From: Candidatus Aalborgicola defluviihabitans
GTDB lineage: Bacteria > Pseudomonadota > Gammaproteobacteria > Burkholderiales > Burkholderiaceae_C
NCBI GenBank assembly: GCA_016705575.1
Contig: JADIXX010000001.1
Span: 372,001-436,000, forward strand
DNA length: 64,000 nucleotides
Reading direction: 5' to 3'
This document shows positions 8,629 to 17,916 of this stretch, in pieces (positions within the stretch are counted from its first letter, which is position 1; each line of letters begins with the position of its first letter). The translations under genes and the position numbers were made by a program. The notes beneath the pieces were generated by a model that saw only the letters and a program-made list of their open reading frames with translations, did no database searches and was not told the origin of the DNA.

Positions 8629-9231
8629 TTACGTGCTGCTGTGGCGGCCGCGATCTTGGCCGGTCCAGCGTGCAAAGAGCTGGTGTTCAATCCCGAACTG
8701 ATCAAGCGCCTTGCCCAGACTTTGGTGCACGATGTCCATCACGGTCTGCGGCTTGTGATAGAAGGCCGGCATGGGCGGCAGGATGATGCCGCCATAGTCA
8801 GCCACGCGCGACATCAGTTCCAGATGACCCTTGTGCAACGGCGTTTCCCGCACCATCAGCACCAGTGGGCGGCGCTCCTTGAGCGTGACATCGGCCGCAC
8901 GGATTACCAGGTTGTACGTGAAAGAATTGGCAATGGCAGACAGGGTTTTGATGGTGCAGGGCGTCACAATCATGCCGCGGGTGCGAAATGATCCGCTGGC
9001 CACCGCCGCACCCACATCCTTGTTGCTGTAGACCACACTGGCCAGCGCTTTGACATCTTCGATGGAGTAGTCGGTCTCGATTGACAGGTTCATGCCTGCC
9101 GCTTCACTCAGGATCAAATGCGTTTCCTGCCCCAGTTCGCGCAAGATGCGCAGCAACTCCACGCCGTAGATGACGCCAGTGGCGCCTGTGATCGCCACTA
9201 CCAGTGGCAGCTTGCTGTTGTGCTGATTCAT
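8629..9231 (-). CDS. UbiX-type flavin prenyltransferase
   Basis: UbiX enzymes attach dimethylallyl phosphate to FMN, making the prenylated flavin cofactor of UbiD decarboxylases. The 200-residue protein has the N-terminal ITGATG loop, KERRPLVLMVRETPL and PPMPAFYHKPQT, all typical. Its location three genes downstream of a UbiD homolog suggests it supplies that enzyme's cofactor. Seven bases separate it from the CBS gene, and the ribosome site is weak, so coupling is likely. Confidence 0.92.
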   Translation of the reverse strand: MNQHNSKLPLVVAITGATGVIYGVELLRILRELGQETHLILSEAAGMNLSIETDYSIEDVKALASVVYSNKDVGAAVASGSFRTRGMIVTPCTIKTLSAIANSFTYNLVIRAADVTLKERRPLVLMVRETPLHKGHLELMSRVADYGGIILPPMPAFYHKPQTVMDIVHQSLGKALDQFGIEHQLFARWTGQDRGRHSST

Positions 9232-9238
9232 GTTCTTG

Positions 9239-9679
9239 TCATTGTGTTGGTATCAGGGCGTGATCTTGCCACCGGCTGAGACAGTGCGCGGCCAGCTGGA
9301 AAATTTCGTTGGCACTGATGATGCCAACCAAAGTATGCCCGCTTAAAACCGGAAACTGGGCAACGCCCAGTTCACGGCCACGCCGAAGACACTCTTCCAT
9401 AGTGTCTTCTTCGCACACCGTGGCGGGGTTGCGCACCATTACGTCCCGCACACGCAGACGGTTGACGAAGAAGTTGAATTCATCCGGGTCCTGTTTGCGA
9501 AGCACAAAATGCCCCATGCGCAGCATGTTGGCACGCGTCACCAGCCCCCGCAGGTGGCCCTGGTCGACCACCGGCAACACATGCAGGTTGTGTTCGCTCA
9601 GCAGGCGCTTGGCGTCCGACGCCAGTGTGTCGCTGGTAATGGTAAGCGGGTTAACCTGCATCCAGTTTCGCACCATCAT
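9239..9679 (-). CDS. ppsC: Two-CBS-domain protein, probable third subunit of phenylphosphate synthase
   Basis: 146 residues forming a CBS pair: repeat 1 begins VRNWMQVNPLTITSD and repeat 2 RVRDVMVRNPATVCEED. CBS pairs bind adenine nucleotides. In Thauera aromatica, phenylphosphate synthase has a third, CBS-containing protein of about 24 kDa that stimulates the reaction. This one is clearly shorter, so the match is by domain and context, not length. It lies between the ligase and ubiX genes on the same strand. Confidence 0.7.
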   Translation of the reverse strand: MMVRNWMQVNPLTITSDTLASDAKRLLSEHNLHVLPVVDQGHLRGLVTRANMLRMGHFVLRKQDPDEFNFFVNRLRVRDVMVRNPATVCEEDTMEECLRRGRELGVAQFPVLSGHTLVGIISANEIFQLAAHCLSRWQDHALIPTQ

Positions 9680-9714
9680 GATTCGGTTCTCGGTTGGTTC
9701 ATGGGGAAATGCTG

Positions 9715-11361
9715 TCAGGCAAACTGTGCCGTAGCTGTTAGTTGCGTCCGCAATGCCTTTTTATCCACTTTGCCGGAGTCGCCAACAGTGGGCATTACGT
9801 CGATGCATTCAAGCCGTTCGGGCCACTTGAACTTGGCAACCTTTTTGGAGGACAGGAAGTCTTTGAGCGCTTCCAGGGCGAGTGATTGACCCTGACGCAA
9901 TACGACAAATGCACAGGCACGTTCGCCATACTCCGCGTCGGGCATGGCAACCACCGCAACCGCTGCCACGCTTGGGTGTTCATTCATCAGGCCCTCTACT
10001 TCGGCTGGGTAAATGTTTTGCCCACCCCGGATGATGACGTCTTTTTGTCGGCCCAAGATCCATAGACAGCCCTGGTCGAACTTGACCACGTCTTCAGTGG
10101 TGCACCAACCATCTGCGTCAAAAACCTCGGCAGTCATGACCGGATCGCGGTAGTAGCCAGCCGGTGAATGCGGGCCGCGAAACCACAGAACGCCAGGCTC
10201 GTTGGGCGGCACGATTTGGCCATCCTCGCCCAGCAATTTGACCTCGTTCCCGGGCAACATCTGGCCCACAGTGAGGCGGCGCAATTCACCGGGATCGCTC
10301 ACCCGGCAACCGCTGACTGAGCCCTTGTCCTGGGTGCCCAGGTCCGAGGTGATGACGGCACCAAAACGCGCCTCTGCCTCCCGTGCCAGTTGTGGCGACA
10401 AATAGCCGCCGGCAGAGCGGATGAAACGCAGCGAGGATAAGTCGTAGGCCTCGACGTTTTTCTCCAGCATGCGCACCAGATGCGTCGGCACCACGCCAAT
10501 GGCGGTGACCTTCTCGCGTGCCATGGTCTGCAGGGCCACTTCCGGGTTGAAGTCCTCCAGCATCACGGTCTTGGCGCCGCACAGGGGAGCTGCAAAGTAG
10601 GTCAAGGTACCCGCCGCGCCCCCGGCATGCGGTGCGATGGCCATGGTGACATCATCCTTGGTCAGGGCCCACAAGTCGATGCGACCCTTGGACGTGCATA
10701 CACGCGGTGCCAGCGGCCACTCCACCAGCTTGGGCAAACCGGTGGTGCCCGAGGTGGTGGTTAACAGGGCCACATCCAGGAAAGGATCGAAGCGCCGCTT
10801 ATTCAGTGTTGCGCGGTCGATGCGCCCCAAATAGTGGTGTGCGGTGCGCGTCAGGGACTTCGTACCGTCCGGCGCGTTGTCTGGCACCACATCGTCGAAC
10901 AAGTAGAGGCGACGCAGCGATGGAAAGCGGACCATCAGGTCGCGGTACATGGCCAGGTAGTCGAAACCGCGAAACACGGCAGGAATCACCGCGACCTCGG
11001 CCTGCGTTTTCTCCAGAATGTCCTCCAGCTCGTTCTGGCGCAGCGTGGCAAACGCGGTCATCGAGATCAGGCCCGCCCGCTCCGCAGCGGCGCGCGCCAA
11101 AAACCCATAGACGCTGTTGGGCGCCTGGATCACGATGCGCGCGCTCTTGGGGATGCCCGCCTCGACCCAGCCGGTGGCAATGGCATCCACCAGGTCGCGC
11201 GCTTCGCGCCAGGTTACGCGGTGTTGAGAATCAACCAGCGCCTCCTGGTCAGGCAACTCACGCGCATTGCGATCGTAGGAATCGTAGAAGGTTTTGTTGG
11301 TCCAGTAGCCTGCGCGGACGAACTCGTCCACCATGGCCTGGGTATAGCGCAGCACTTTCAT
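9715..11361 (-). CDS. Acyl-adenylate-forming ligase, probable aryl-CoA ligase
   Basis: A 548-residue member of the ANL superfamily. Motifs include LLTTTSGTTGLPKLVEWPL (P-loop-like A3), the GGAAG region, W.TEDVVKFD (A7) and the C-terminal GRQKDVIIRGGQNIYPAEVE, with the late lysine in SGKVDKKALR. It resembles 2,3-dihydroxybenzoate-AMP ligases and 4-hydroxybenzoate-CoA ligases. In this operon a 4-hydroxybenzoate-CoA ligase would be the next step after carboxylation; this is inference. The frame runs further upstream to 11484, but the ATG at 11361 follows an AAGGCGA ribosome site and starts the conserved region. Confidence 0.87.
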   Translation of the reverse strand: MKVLRYTQAMVDEFVRAGYWTNKTFYDSYDRNARELPDQEALVDSQHRVTWREARDLVDAIATGWVEAGIPKSARIVIQAPNSVYGFLARAAAERAGLISMTAFATLRQNELEDILEKTQAEVAVIPAVFRGFDYLAMYRDLMVRFPSLRRLYLFDDVVPDNAPDGTKSLTRTAHHYLGRIDRATLNKRRFDPFLDVALLTTTSGTTGLPKLVEWPLAPRVCTSKGRIDLWALTKDDVTMAIAPHAGGAAGTLTYFAAPLCGAKTVMLEDFNPEVALQTMAREKVTAIGVVPTHLVRMLEKNVEAYDLSSLRFIRSAGGYLSPQLAREAEARFGAVITSDLGTQDKGSVSGCRVSDPGELRRLTVGQMLPGNEVKLLGEDGQIVPPNEPGVLWFRGPHSPAGYYRDPVMTAEVFDADGWCTTEDVVKFDQGCLWILGRQKDVIIRGGQNIYPAEVEGLMNEHPSVAAVAVVAMPDAEYGERACAFVVLRQGQSLALEALKDFLSSKKVAKFKWPERLECIDVMPTVGDSGKVDKKALRTQLTATAQFA

Positions 11362-11384
11362 GATGGGTTCGCCTTTTGCTATGG

Positions 11385-12902
11385 CTACTTGCCGCCCTTG
11401 GCTTTGCCCTTGACTTCGGGCCGTGTCAGGCGGTTGATCATGCCTGCCACCGGACTGGTGCCGGCGAAGCCGTACTCGTTCCATCGGTCTGACACTTTTT
11501 GCAGCACGGTGCGGTCCATGAAGATCTCATTCGGCTTGTCGGCCCACTCGTAGGGGGTGCATGCATCCAGGATGATGCGGCTGGTAATGTCGCGCGCGTC
11601 AATCGGCAGACCCGGGTCCAGCGGGGTCGAGCGACCCCGATCGATGATCTGTGCCGAACGCTTTGGATCAAAGCGCGTAGACAGTGCCCACCAGATGCGA
11701 TCCCAGTCATCGGCTTCGATGTCGTGATCCACCACGATCACGCCCTTGAGTCCATAGTGGCCCGTGGTGGTGGCGATCACCGCATTGCCTACATGATTCG
11801 AGTGGCCGGGGTACATCTGCTTGACCGACACCACCGCCCAGAAGCGTCCGCAGGCTTCCGGCGGAATGTAGACGCTCTGGATGCCTGGCACTTTCATCGT
11901 TTCCAGGTCATGCCACAGCGTTGCCGTGCGGTTGAGCGACTGGATCATGTGAATGTCGTTGATCGGCTTGCCCACGGTGGTGGACCACATGATGGGTTTG
12001 TTACGGTGCAAAATGCGCTCGATGCGCAGCACCGGTTTCGGGTAGTCCTTGCCCTTGTTGCCCGAGTAGTAGCCGGTGTACTCGCCAAACGGACCTTCGT
12101 CCATCAGCTCATTGGGGTCGATCCAGCCCTCGGCAATGATTTCGGCGTTGGCCGGCAGCGTCAGGCCAGTCAGGTCTGACTTAAAAACGGGCACTGGCCG
12201 ACCGCGCAGCGAACCCGCCACGTCGTATTCATCGACCTGTGAACTGACCAGCGTGGAGGCGGCCAGAAACAGCACCGGGTCGCAGCCCACCACGGCGGCG
12301 GCGGGCATCAGCTCGCCACGCTCCTGGTACTTCTTCATGTGCATGTCGCCATGCTTGCCCTTGATGATCTGCGAGCCCAGCAGGTTTTTGCCCAGCACCT
12401 GTGAGCGGTAGGTGCCCAGGTTGGTCCAGCCGGTATCGGGGTCTTGTGTGACCAGGTAACCCGAGGTCACAAAGAAGCGCCCGCCGTCATCCGGATAAAA
12501 CCAGGGTGAAGGAAATTTCTCGATATCTACATCATCGCCGGTGATGACGTTTTCCATCACGGGTGGGTTGTCCACGAAAACCGGTTTGACCATTTGTTTG
12601 GTGGTCAGCTCCATCCACTTCTTGGAGAGCTGGCTCATCGACAGCGAGGGGTCTTGCTCCAGTGCGATGGCCAGCCGCTGCGAGGTAGTGAAGGCGCTGG
12701 TGAACACCGGGATGTCGTAGCCCTTGACGTTCTCATACAGCAGGCCAGGACCCTTTTGTTCTTCGTTAACTTTGGAGACGTGGCAGAGTTCGAATTTCCA
12801 ATCCACCTCGGTCTTGACACGGTGCAATTGCCCATTGGCTTCGAGCGCGGCAATGAAACCGCGCAAATCGTCAATGGGGGCTACGTCTTTCGGCTTACTC
12901 AT
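11385..12902 (-). CDS. UbiD-family (de)carboxylase, probable phenylphosphate carboxylase component
   Basis: UbiD enzymes use prenylated FMN and Mn/K for reversible aromatic (de)carboxylation. The 505-residue protein has the catalytic set at the family spacing: R166 (NLGTYR) and E269/E274 in DEGPFGEYTGYY. A strong AGGAGA ribosome site precedes the ATG. In Thauera the phenylphosphate carboxylase contains two UbiD-like subunits (alpha and beta) plus gamma and a phosphatase-like delta. Here only one UbiD gene and no gamma or delta gene is present. It could therefore act alone or with partners elsewhere. I cannot decide whether it is closer to PpcA or PpcB. Confidence 0.87.
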   Translation of the reverse strand: MSKPKDVAPIDDLRGFIAALEANGQLHRVKTEVDWKFELCHVSKVNEEQKGPGLLYENVKGYDIPVFTSAFTTSQRLAIALEQDPSLSMSQLSKKWMELTTKQMVKPVFVDNPPVMENVITGDDVDIEKFPSPWFYPDDGGRFFVTSGYLVTQDPDTGWTNLGTYRSQVLGKNLLGSQIIKGKHGDMHMKKYQERGELMPAAAVVGCDPVLFLAASTLVSSQVDEYDVAGSLRGRPVPVFKSDLTGLTLPANAEIIAEGWIDPNELMDEGPFGEYTGYYSGNKGKDYPKPVLRIERILHRNKPIMWSTTVGKPINDIHMIQSLNRTATLWHDLETMKVPGIQSVYIPPEACGRFWAVVSVKQMYPGHSNHVGNAVIATTTGHYGLKGVIVVDHDIEADDWDRIWWALSTRFDPKRSAQIIDRGRSTPLDPGLPIDARDITSRIILDACTPYEWADKPNEIFMDRTVLQKVSDRWNEYGFAGTSPVAGMINRLTRPEVKGKAKGGK

Positions 12903-12962
12903 GGTTTCTCCTGTTGAAAAATTGAAAAAATGAAAAATCGGGGTGATCGGGTAGGGAGTGAT

Positions 12963-14102
12963 TCAACTCACGCGTCGTCCTGCCAGCATGCCGCTCAAGA
13001 TGTAGTCCATGGCTGAGCCCACTGCGGCCTTGGCCTGATCGGTCGGCTTCTTGCTCCAAACCGTTTCGGGACGTGCTTGCAATATGAAAATGTTGCCGCC
13101 TGCTGGGACGTCCTTGTCGATGGCCCACTCAATGTCCATCGGGCAGCCGTAGTGTTTTTCGATTTGTTTGCCCATCCAGGCCAGTTCGGTGATTTCGTCG
13201 TCAAGCAGCGATTGCACCTTCTGCCGCTCGAACGGCACCTCCACCAGTTGAGAGGTCTGTGTCTTGGTGTCCACGGTGTAGCAAATCAACTTCTCAGAGA
13301 CCGTGCGGTCAATGATGTCGAGCGTGATTTTGTTGACCACAAAATTGTCTGGCGTGACCTCGCCCGAAACTACCGACTCGCCAAAACCGAAGTTGGAATC
13401 GATCACGATCACCGAGCGGTCCCCGTTGCCAGGGTGCACCGTGAACATCACGCCTGCGGTGTACGAGTTGGCCATCTTCTGCACGCCTACGCTGATGGCC
13501 AATAGCTCATCCGCAAACCCCTGGTTGGCGCGGTAGGCGATGGCGCGCGCCGTGTACAAACTGGAGATGCAGCGGCGCATGTGGTGCAGCACCTCATCGA
13601 CACCACGTACCCAGAGATAGGTGTCTTGCTGGCCGGCAAAGCTGGCACCCGGCAGGTCTTCCGCCGTTGCACTGGAGCGTACTGCGACCGGAGCGGCCGG
13701 CATGCAGCAGCGCAGCGATAGCTTGCGGTAGCACTCGGCCACCTGGTCTTCTATCTCGACGGAAAAGGGATGTGCTTCGATTTGTGCGCGTATTTGGGCA
13801 CTGATACCCTCCAACGCCTCCAGATCATTGCAATCGACACCACGCAGCAGCGCGGCCACCGACTCGGCCACGCCCGACTCGGCCATGAACTGGCGATAGC
13901 CCGCAGTGGTCAGCGCAAAGCCGGGTGGCACCCGCACCCCGGCATGGATCAGTTCACCCAATGAGGCGCATTTGCCGCCCACTATTGGCAGCGAGGACCT
14001 GTCGCAGTCCTCCAGCCAGCACACCAGCGGTGCAACCGATGCCGCAGCGCCAGCCAGCGCTGCGGTAGACACGGGGAGTACAGCCGAACGCATGTGTGGC
14101 AT
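12963..14102 (-). CDS. ppsB: Phenylphosphate synthase subunit 2 (ATP-binding, PEP synthase N-terminus-like)
   Basis: A 379-residue protein matching the ATP-binding N-terminal half of phosphoenolpyruvate synthase: IVGGKCASLGELIHAGVRVPPGFALT near the start, then AVRSSATAEDLPGASFAGQQDT, and near the end DIEWAIDKD with ILQARPETV. In phenylphosphate synthase this subunit binds ATP and transfers the beta-phosphate to the histidine of subunit 1. Its ATG follows the ppsA stop with no gap (TGAATG), indicating translational coupling and equal expression. Confidence 0.9.
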   Translation of the reverse strand: MPHMRSAVLPVSTAALAGAAASVAPLVCWLEDCDRSSLPIVGGKCASLGELIHAGVRVPPGFALTTAGYRQFMAESGVAESVAALLRGVDCNDLEALEGISAQIRAQIEAHPFSVEIEDQVAECYRKLSLRCCMPAAPVAVRSSATAEDLPGASFAGQQDTYLWVRGVDEVLHHMRRCISSLYTARAIAYRANQGFADELLAISVGVQKMANSYTAGVMFTVHPGNGDRSVIVIDSNFGFGESVVSGEVTPDNFVVNKITLDIIDRTVSEKLICYTVDTKTQTSQLVEVPFERQKVQSLLDDEITELAWMGKQIEKHYGCPMDIEWAIDKDVPAGGNIFILQARPETVWSKKPTDQAKAAVGSAMDYILSGMLAGRRVS

Positions 14103-15938
14103 TCAGCGGCGGATGGTGATCACGCCGGTGGAACCATCCACCCGGATCATCATGCCGCTGCGAATCACTTTGGTGCCGAGTCCGGTGCCCACGACGGCGG
14201 GCAGACCGTACTCGCGACAAACGATGGCCGCGTGGCTCATGACGCCGCCTACATCGGTCACACAGGCCTTGATCTTGGCAAACGACGGCGCCCATGATGG
14301 TGAGGTGGTAGGCGCCACCAGGATCTCGCCTTCCTGCAGTTGACCGACTTCGGCCACCGTTTTGCAGACCCGGGCTATGCCCTCGACGATGCCGGGGCTG
14401 CCAGCGAAGCCCTTGAGTTCAGTGATGGAGTCGGGGTCCTTCACCTCCTGCACGCTGGCCCAGTCTGCCAACGACTTGTTGGTGACTCCCCACAGCACGA
14501 TAGTGAAGGGCTCCTGGATGACTTCAGGGGCGATGCCGATGGCTGGTGGCGGGCTCCATTCCTTGAATTTCTGCATCACGCCCTTGCGCCATTCGATCTC
14601 GGGCGGCCAGGTATGCGTGCCGCGCGGCGTCACGCCCGTAGCCCAGGCGGTAACGATGTCCCACAAGGCCGACTTGATTTCGTCGCGGCGCAGCAGCCAC
14701 ACGTCTTCCACGTCCTTGATGACGCCGTGCTCCTGCATGATGGCGCCGACTTCGCGCATCTTGTTCCAGAACACCGAATGGAACCAATGCTCGACGTAGA
14801 ACAGGTGGTTCTCGACGTAAGGGAACACGGTCTTGGCGCAACCCAGCAACTCGTCGAACTGTTTGCGGTCGGCTTCATTCACGATCAAGTCGCGGTACTC
14901 TGCGGTGATACGGTCGCGCTCTGCGCAGACCTTCTCCCTGGGGCGCTCAATGTTGACGCCCTGCTTGAGCTTGCCGATGTAAGTGGCGATGCCCGACAGT
15001 GGCACGTTCATCTGGTCGTTCCAGGAGCGGTCATGGTGGAACCAACCCGTGCCGGTCGAGACATTGAACCAAGGCTCACGCGACAGATTCAGCGATGTCA
15101 GCCACTCGACGCCTTTGGGCTGCGCTTTGAGCGCGGCTTCGACCACCGTCCACTCCGTGCTGGATGTGACCAGTGCCTCGACGCCCAGTTCAATCGCCTT
15201 GCGCGCCAGGCCTTTGAGTTCTTCATCGGGGCGGTACATGATGACGTCGATACCCGAGATCATCTGCGTTACGCGTTGGGCCGGAATGCTGGGGAACTGC
15301 TTTTGCACAAAGTCCAGAAAGAACACGTAGGCGGCGTAGCCCAGGTTCAGAAATTCGAAGTGGTACTGCCAGCACTTGATGCCCAGATTGATCAGGTCGT
15401 CGTAGTTCTTCAGCAGGTGGTAGCCCTTGGATTCACCCAGCGCCTCTGTCACCACTGAAATGTCTTCCATGTCGGCCAGCTTGGGGATCTGGATCGCTTC
15501 CAACTCGCGAATTGTGGCCTCCATCTTCACTTTCCATTTGGCCTCCAGCGCATCCCAGTTTTTGTAATAGTGGCCCGCGCGCTCCATGAAGTGGGGTACC
15601 CGGCTGCCAATTTCGGCAGGGTCCTTCACCGGAACCGGCGAGATATAGACGAAGCCATTGATCATCCGATGGTCCACACCCCGCACCGGTGGCACCATGA
15701 AGACGCGGTTGTTGAACTGCGACAGGGCGAGATACCAGGCTTCGTCCCAGATCGTGTCAAACGGGTACAGCGGCTCCGGGTAGTGCAGCCCGTCGTAGAA
15801 CCAGAAAGTTTCCTTTTCATACTGATTGCGTACCGGGTCGTCAGTGACGAACTGGTATTGGTACGGATACATGCGCTCCCAACCTTCGGTGCCGGGGATG
15901 GTCTGTGCCTTGACGTCGTGCGGAACGGGAAATTTCAT
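14103..15938 (-). CDS. ppsA: Phenylphosphate synthase subunit 1 (phosphohistidine, PEP synthase C-terminus-like)
   Basis: First gene of the operon, 611 residues. The C-terminal PEP-utilizer mobile domain contains GGVMSHAAIVCREYGLPAVVGTG; its histidine is residue 569, the position I recall for the phosphorylated His of Thauera aromatica phenylphosphate synthase protein 1. The N-terminal 480 residues are the aromatic-rich phenol-binding part typical of this subunit and not of true PEP synthases. With subunit 2 the enzyme makes phenylphosphate from phenol and ATP, giving AMP and Pi. The ATG lies about 70 bases after the predicted sigma-54 start site. Confidence 0.9.
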   Translation of the reverse strand: MKFPVPHDVKAQTIPGTEGWERMYPYQYQFVTDDPVRNQYEKETFWFYDGLHYPEPLYPFDTIWDEAWYLALSQFNNRVFMVPPVRGVDHRMINGFVYISPVPVKDPAEIGSRVPHFMERAGHYYKNWDALEAKWKVKMEATIRELEAIQIPKLADMEDISVVTEALGESKGYHLLKNYDDLINLGIKCWQYHFEFLNLGYAAYVFFLDFVQKQFPSIPAQRVTQMISGIDVIMYRPDEELKGLARKAIELGVEALVTSSTEWTVVEAALKAQPKGVEWLTSLNLSREPWFNVSTGTGWFHHDRSWNDQMNVPLSGIATYIGKLKQGVNIERPREKVCAERDRITAEYRDLIVNEADRKQFDELLGCAKTVFPYVENHLFYVEHWFHSVFWNKMREVGAIMQEHGVIKDVEDVWLLRRDEIKSALWDIVTAWATGVTPRGTHTWPPEIEWRKGVMQKFKEWSPPPAIGIAPEVIQEPFTIVLWGVTNKSLADWASVQEVKDPDSITELKGFAGSPGIVEGIARVCKTVAEVGQLQEGEILVAPTTSPSWAPSFAKIKACVTDVGGVMSHAAIVCREYGLPAVVGTGLGTKVIRSGMMIRVDGSTGVITIRR

Positions 15939-16018
15939 GGGGTCTCCTGTGCTTGTTGGTCTATGTCACTCGCATACGACCAAAACACCTTTGTGTGGCG
16001 GCCGACGGGCAACCTATA

Positions 16019-16034
16019 CGCATAGGGCGTGCCA
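16019..16034 (-). promoter_or_regulatory. Sigma-54 (-24/-12) promoter of the phenol operon
   Basis: The minus strand reads TGGCACGCCCTATGCG. The -24 GG and -12 GC are exactly 10 bases apart, and the match to TGGCACGnnnnTTGC has one mismatch. It lies about 80 bases before the ppsA start and fits the sigma-54 activator encoded at 5625-7373. Confidence 0.85.
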
Positions 16035-16171
16035 GCTTTGCTTGCGGCGTTGGCGCTAGTGGGTTTCTCCAGGCCCCCGTACTGACTGTTTCAGAGGGGA
16101 ATCAATGTCCAGCGGAGATGGGGGATGTGCCAGATCGGGCTGTGCGCAGTGGCGAAAAGTCCGTTGCTGTG

Positions 16172-16190
16172 TTGAACAACGGTTGATCAA
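16172..16190 (-). promoter_or_regulatory. Probable upstream activating site for the XylR/DmpR-type activator
   Basis: Reads TTGAACAAcggTTGATCAA on the plus strand, two TTGAnCAA palindromic units three bases apart. This resembles the inverted-repeat UAS bound by XylR and DmpR. It lies about 140-155 bases upstream of the -24 element, the usual distance for enhancer sites of this family. Confidence 0.65.
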
Positions 16191-16340
16191 TCAGGCACTT
16201 ATGAGTGGCTGAGACTACCGACTTTTACCAATTGGATAATCGGGTAAACCCGCCTCTTGGGGTGTTGAGCCTGATCGTGTGTGTTGCACACCGCGAGGCG
16301 AGGATCGAAGCACTAACCGGGGTGGCCAGGAGGCCAATCA

Positions 16341-17840
16341 TCAAGCTGTGTTAACGAGAAACCCACGTAAGAATTCAAGCAACCCATCATGGGCCTTCAG
16401 GCGCACAGCAATTTCCAGCGCCCGCTGCACATCCCGCTTGGTGCCAATATCGCTTTGCACCTGCAGCGCCTGTTGGTACCAGTGGTGGCTACGCCGCTTG
16501 GGCAGCAGGGGGGCCAGGGCCTCGATGCCATAGCGCAACCGTTTGGCCAGAATACGGGTGCGGTGTTCGGCAGCAGGATCACTGGTGTTGCGCTGGCTGG
16601 CCTTGAATTGCTCCCGCAGGTGCGCAATGCGTTTGTGTGCCCAGCGGCGTGGCGTCGCTTTCCGTTCATGACTTTCCGTCTTGGTGAATGGGGCTGATGG
16701 ACCGCCCTCCAGCCAAGCGGTCAGGGCCAGCAGGGTGGCGCCGGTCACTGGGCTGCTCAGGGCCGTACGCACAACCCGGCGCTGCTGGTCTACTGCCTGG
16801 GTCAACGCCTCCTGCATGGCGTGCCAATGGGCTTGGCGGTTGGGGTCATCGCCAGTATAGGCATGGGCCAGCATGGGCAGGGTTTCCAGATGGGCCACAT
16901 CCAGGTCTCGCAGGGCACTCAGGCCCAGCAGCAGGGGACGCAGAAGTTGCCAATCCGGTATGGACTTGACCCACTCGCTCTTTTTGAACAGGGACAGACC
17001 GCTACGAAAGCGCCGCCATGCCACGCGGGTTTGGTGCACCACCTCCGGGTCGTCGGATTGCGTGAGTGTTGCCAGGTTGGCGCAGAACTGGTCCAGCATT
17101 TCACGTAGCACTTGCACAGCTGCAAGCGGCATTTTGGTTCGGGGGTGCAGCACCGGGGGACGTGCGTTCTGGGGTTGCAGTAGTGTGTTGCGGGCCAATG
17201 CATAACCCCGCTCAGCCTTGCTGATGCCCAGTGGCAATACGGCCAACGTGCGGCTAATTTCAGCGGCAACGCTAAATAGGGTGGAGGCGTCGCCCTGGAG
17301 CAGCTCCAGTTCCAGTTCGCAAATGGGTGCGTTGTGGCCATCTGCCAAGATGTGGCCTATGTCTAGCGCCACTTCGACGGTACTACCGTCGCGTCGGCGC
17401 ACGGTCCAGCGCGTACGCTGAAAGGCCGTAATAAAGCAGGGTTGTAGTTTTGTAAACAGTGTGCCGGCCGGGTCAAGTTCGTTCCACGGAGTGCCTTCGA
17501 GCATGGTCTGGCTGAGCGTGGCATCGGGGATGGATTCTTCCCATTCGCCACGGCGGCTCAGGGCCGACTGGCTGTTGCCACCGATTTTGAGGGTTTGCAG
17601 CCACTGGGGACATTTGGCGCTGCCGACGCGCCGCACGCGAAGAGCGATGCGTTGGCGGTTCAAGTCCTCCTGCGGGGTATCAAAATAGGTGTTGTGCAAC
17701 GCTTGCCGGCTGGCCTTGCGGCGCGCCAACAGGGGTAGCCGGGCGAGGGATTGCTCCAGGCGGTTGGAATCGGTCGTGTGCAGTGCCAGTTTGAGCTCAA
17801 CTTCCACGGTCCGCTTGGGGCTGGTGCCAAAGGATTTCAT
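16341..17840 (-). CDS. CYTH-CHAD protein, inorganic triphosphatase/polyphosphate-binding family
   Basis: About 499 residues. The N-terminal CYTH domain shows the ExExK signature (VEVELKL) and the acidic/basic tunnel residues (ALRVRRVG, LKIGG, ELELELLQG). The C-terminal CHAD domain starts near residue 230 with conserved histidines and basic helices (VHQTRVAWRRFRSGL, HRTRILAKRLRYGIEAL). CYTH enzymes hydrolyse inorganic triphosphate and CHAD domains bind polyphosphate, which fits the ppk/ppx genes nearby. A GTG at 17849 is an alternative start; I preferred the ATG at 17840. Confidence 0.9.
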   Translation of the reverse strand: MKSFGTSPKRTVEVELKLALHTTDSNRLEQSLARLPLLARRKASRQALHNTYFDTPQEDLNRQRIALRVRRVGSAKCPQWLQTLKIGGNSQSALSRRGEWEESIPDATLSQTMLEGTPWNELDPAGTLFTKLQPCFITAFQRTRWTVRRRDGSTVEVALDIGHILADGHNAPICELELELLQGDASTLFSVAAEISRTLAVLPLGISKAERGYALARNTLLQPQNARPPVLHPRTKMPLAAVQVLREMLDQFCANLATLTQSDDPEVVHQTRVAWRRFRSGLSLFKKSEWVKSIPDWQLLRPLLLGLSALRDLDVAHLETLPMLAHAYTGDDPNRQAHWHAMQEALTQAVDQQRRVVRTALSSPVTGATLLALTAWLEGGPSAPFTKTESHERKATPRRWAHKRIAHLREQFKASQRNTSDPAAEHRTRILAKRLRYGIEALAPLLPKRRSHHWYQQALQVQSDIGTKRDVQRALEIAVRLKAHDGLLEFLRGFLVNTA

Positions 17841-17916
17841 AGGCTGCACAGCTTACACCGCTCATCTGACAGTCTGAACGTTTAGGCATTGCAGTTGCAG
17901 CGGCGGCAGATCCAAT

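Noticed and set aside
14103..15938. Assignment as a normal PEP synthase or PEP-utilising phosphotransferase
   Set aside because: The protein is split from its ATP-binding half, lacks the PEP synthase catalytic C-terminus, and sits with UbiD, UbiX and a phenol sensor.
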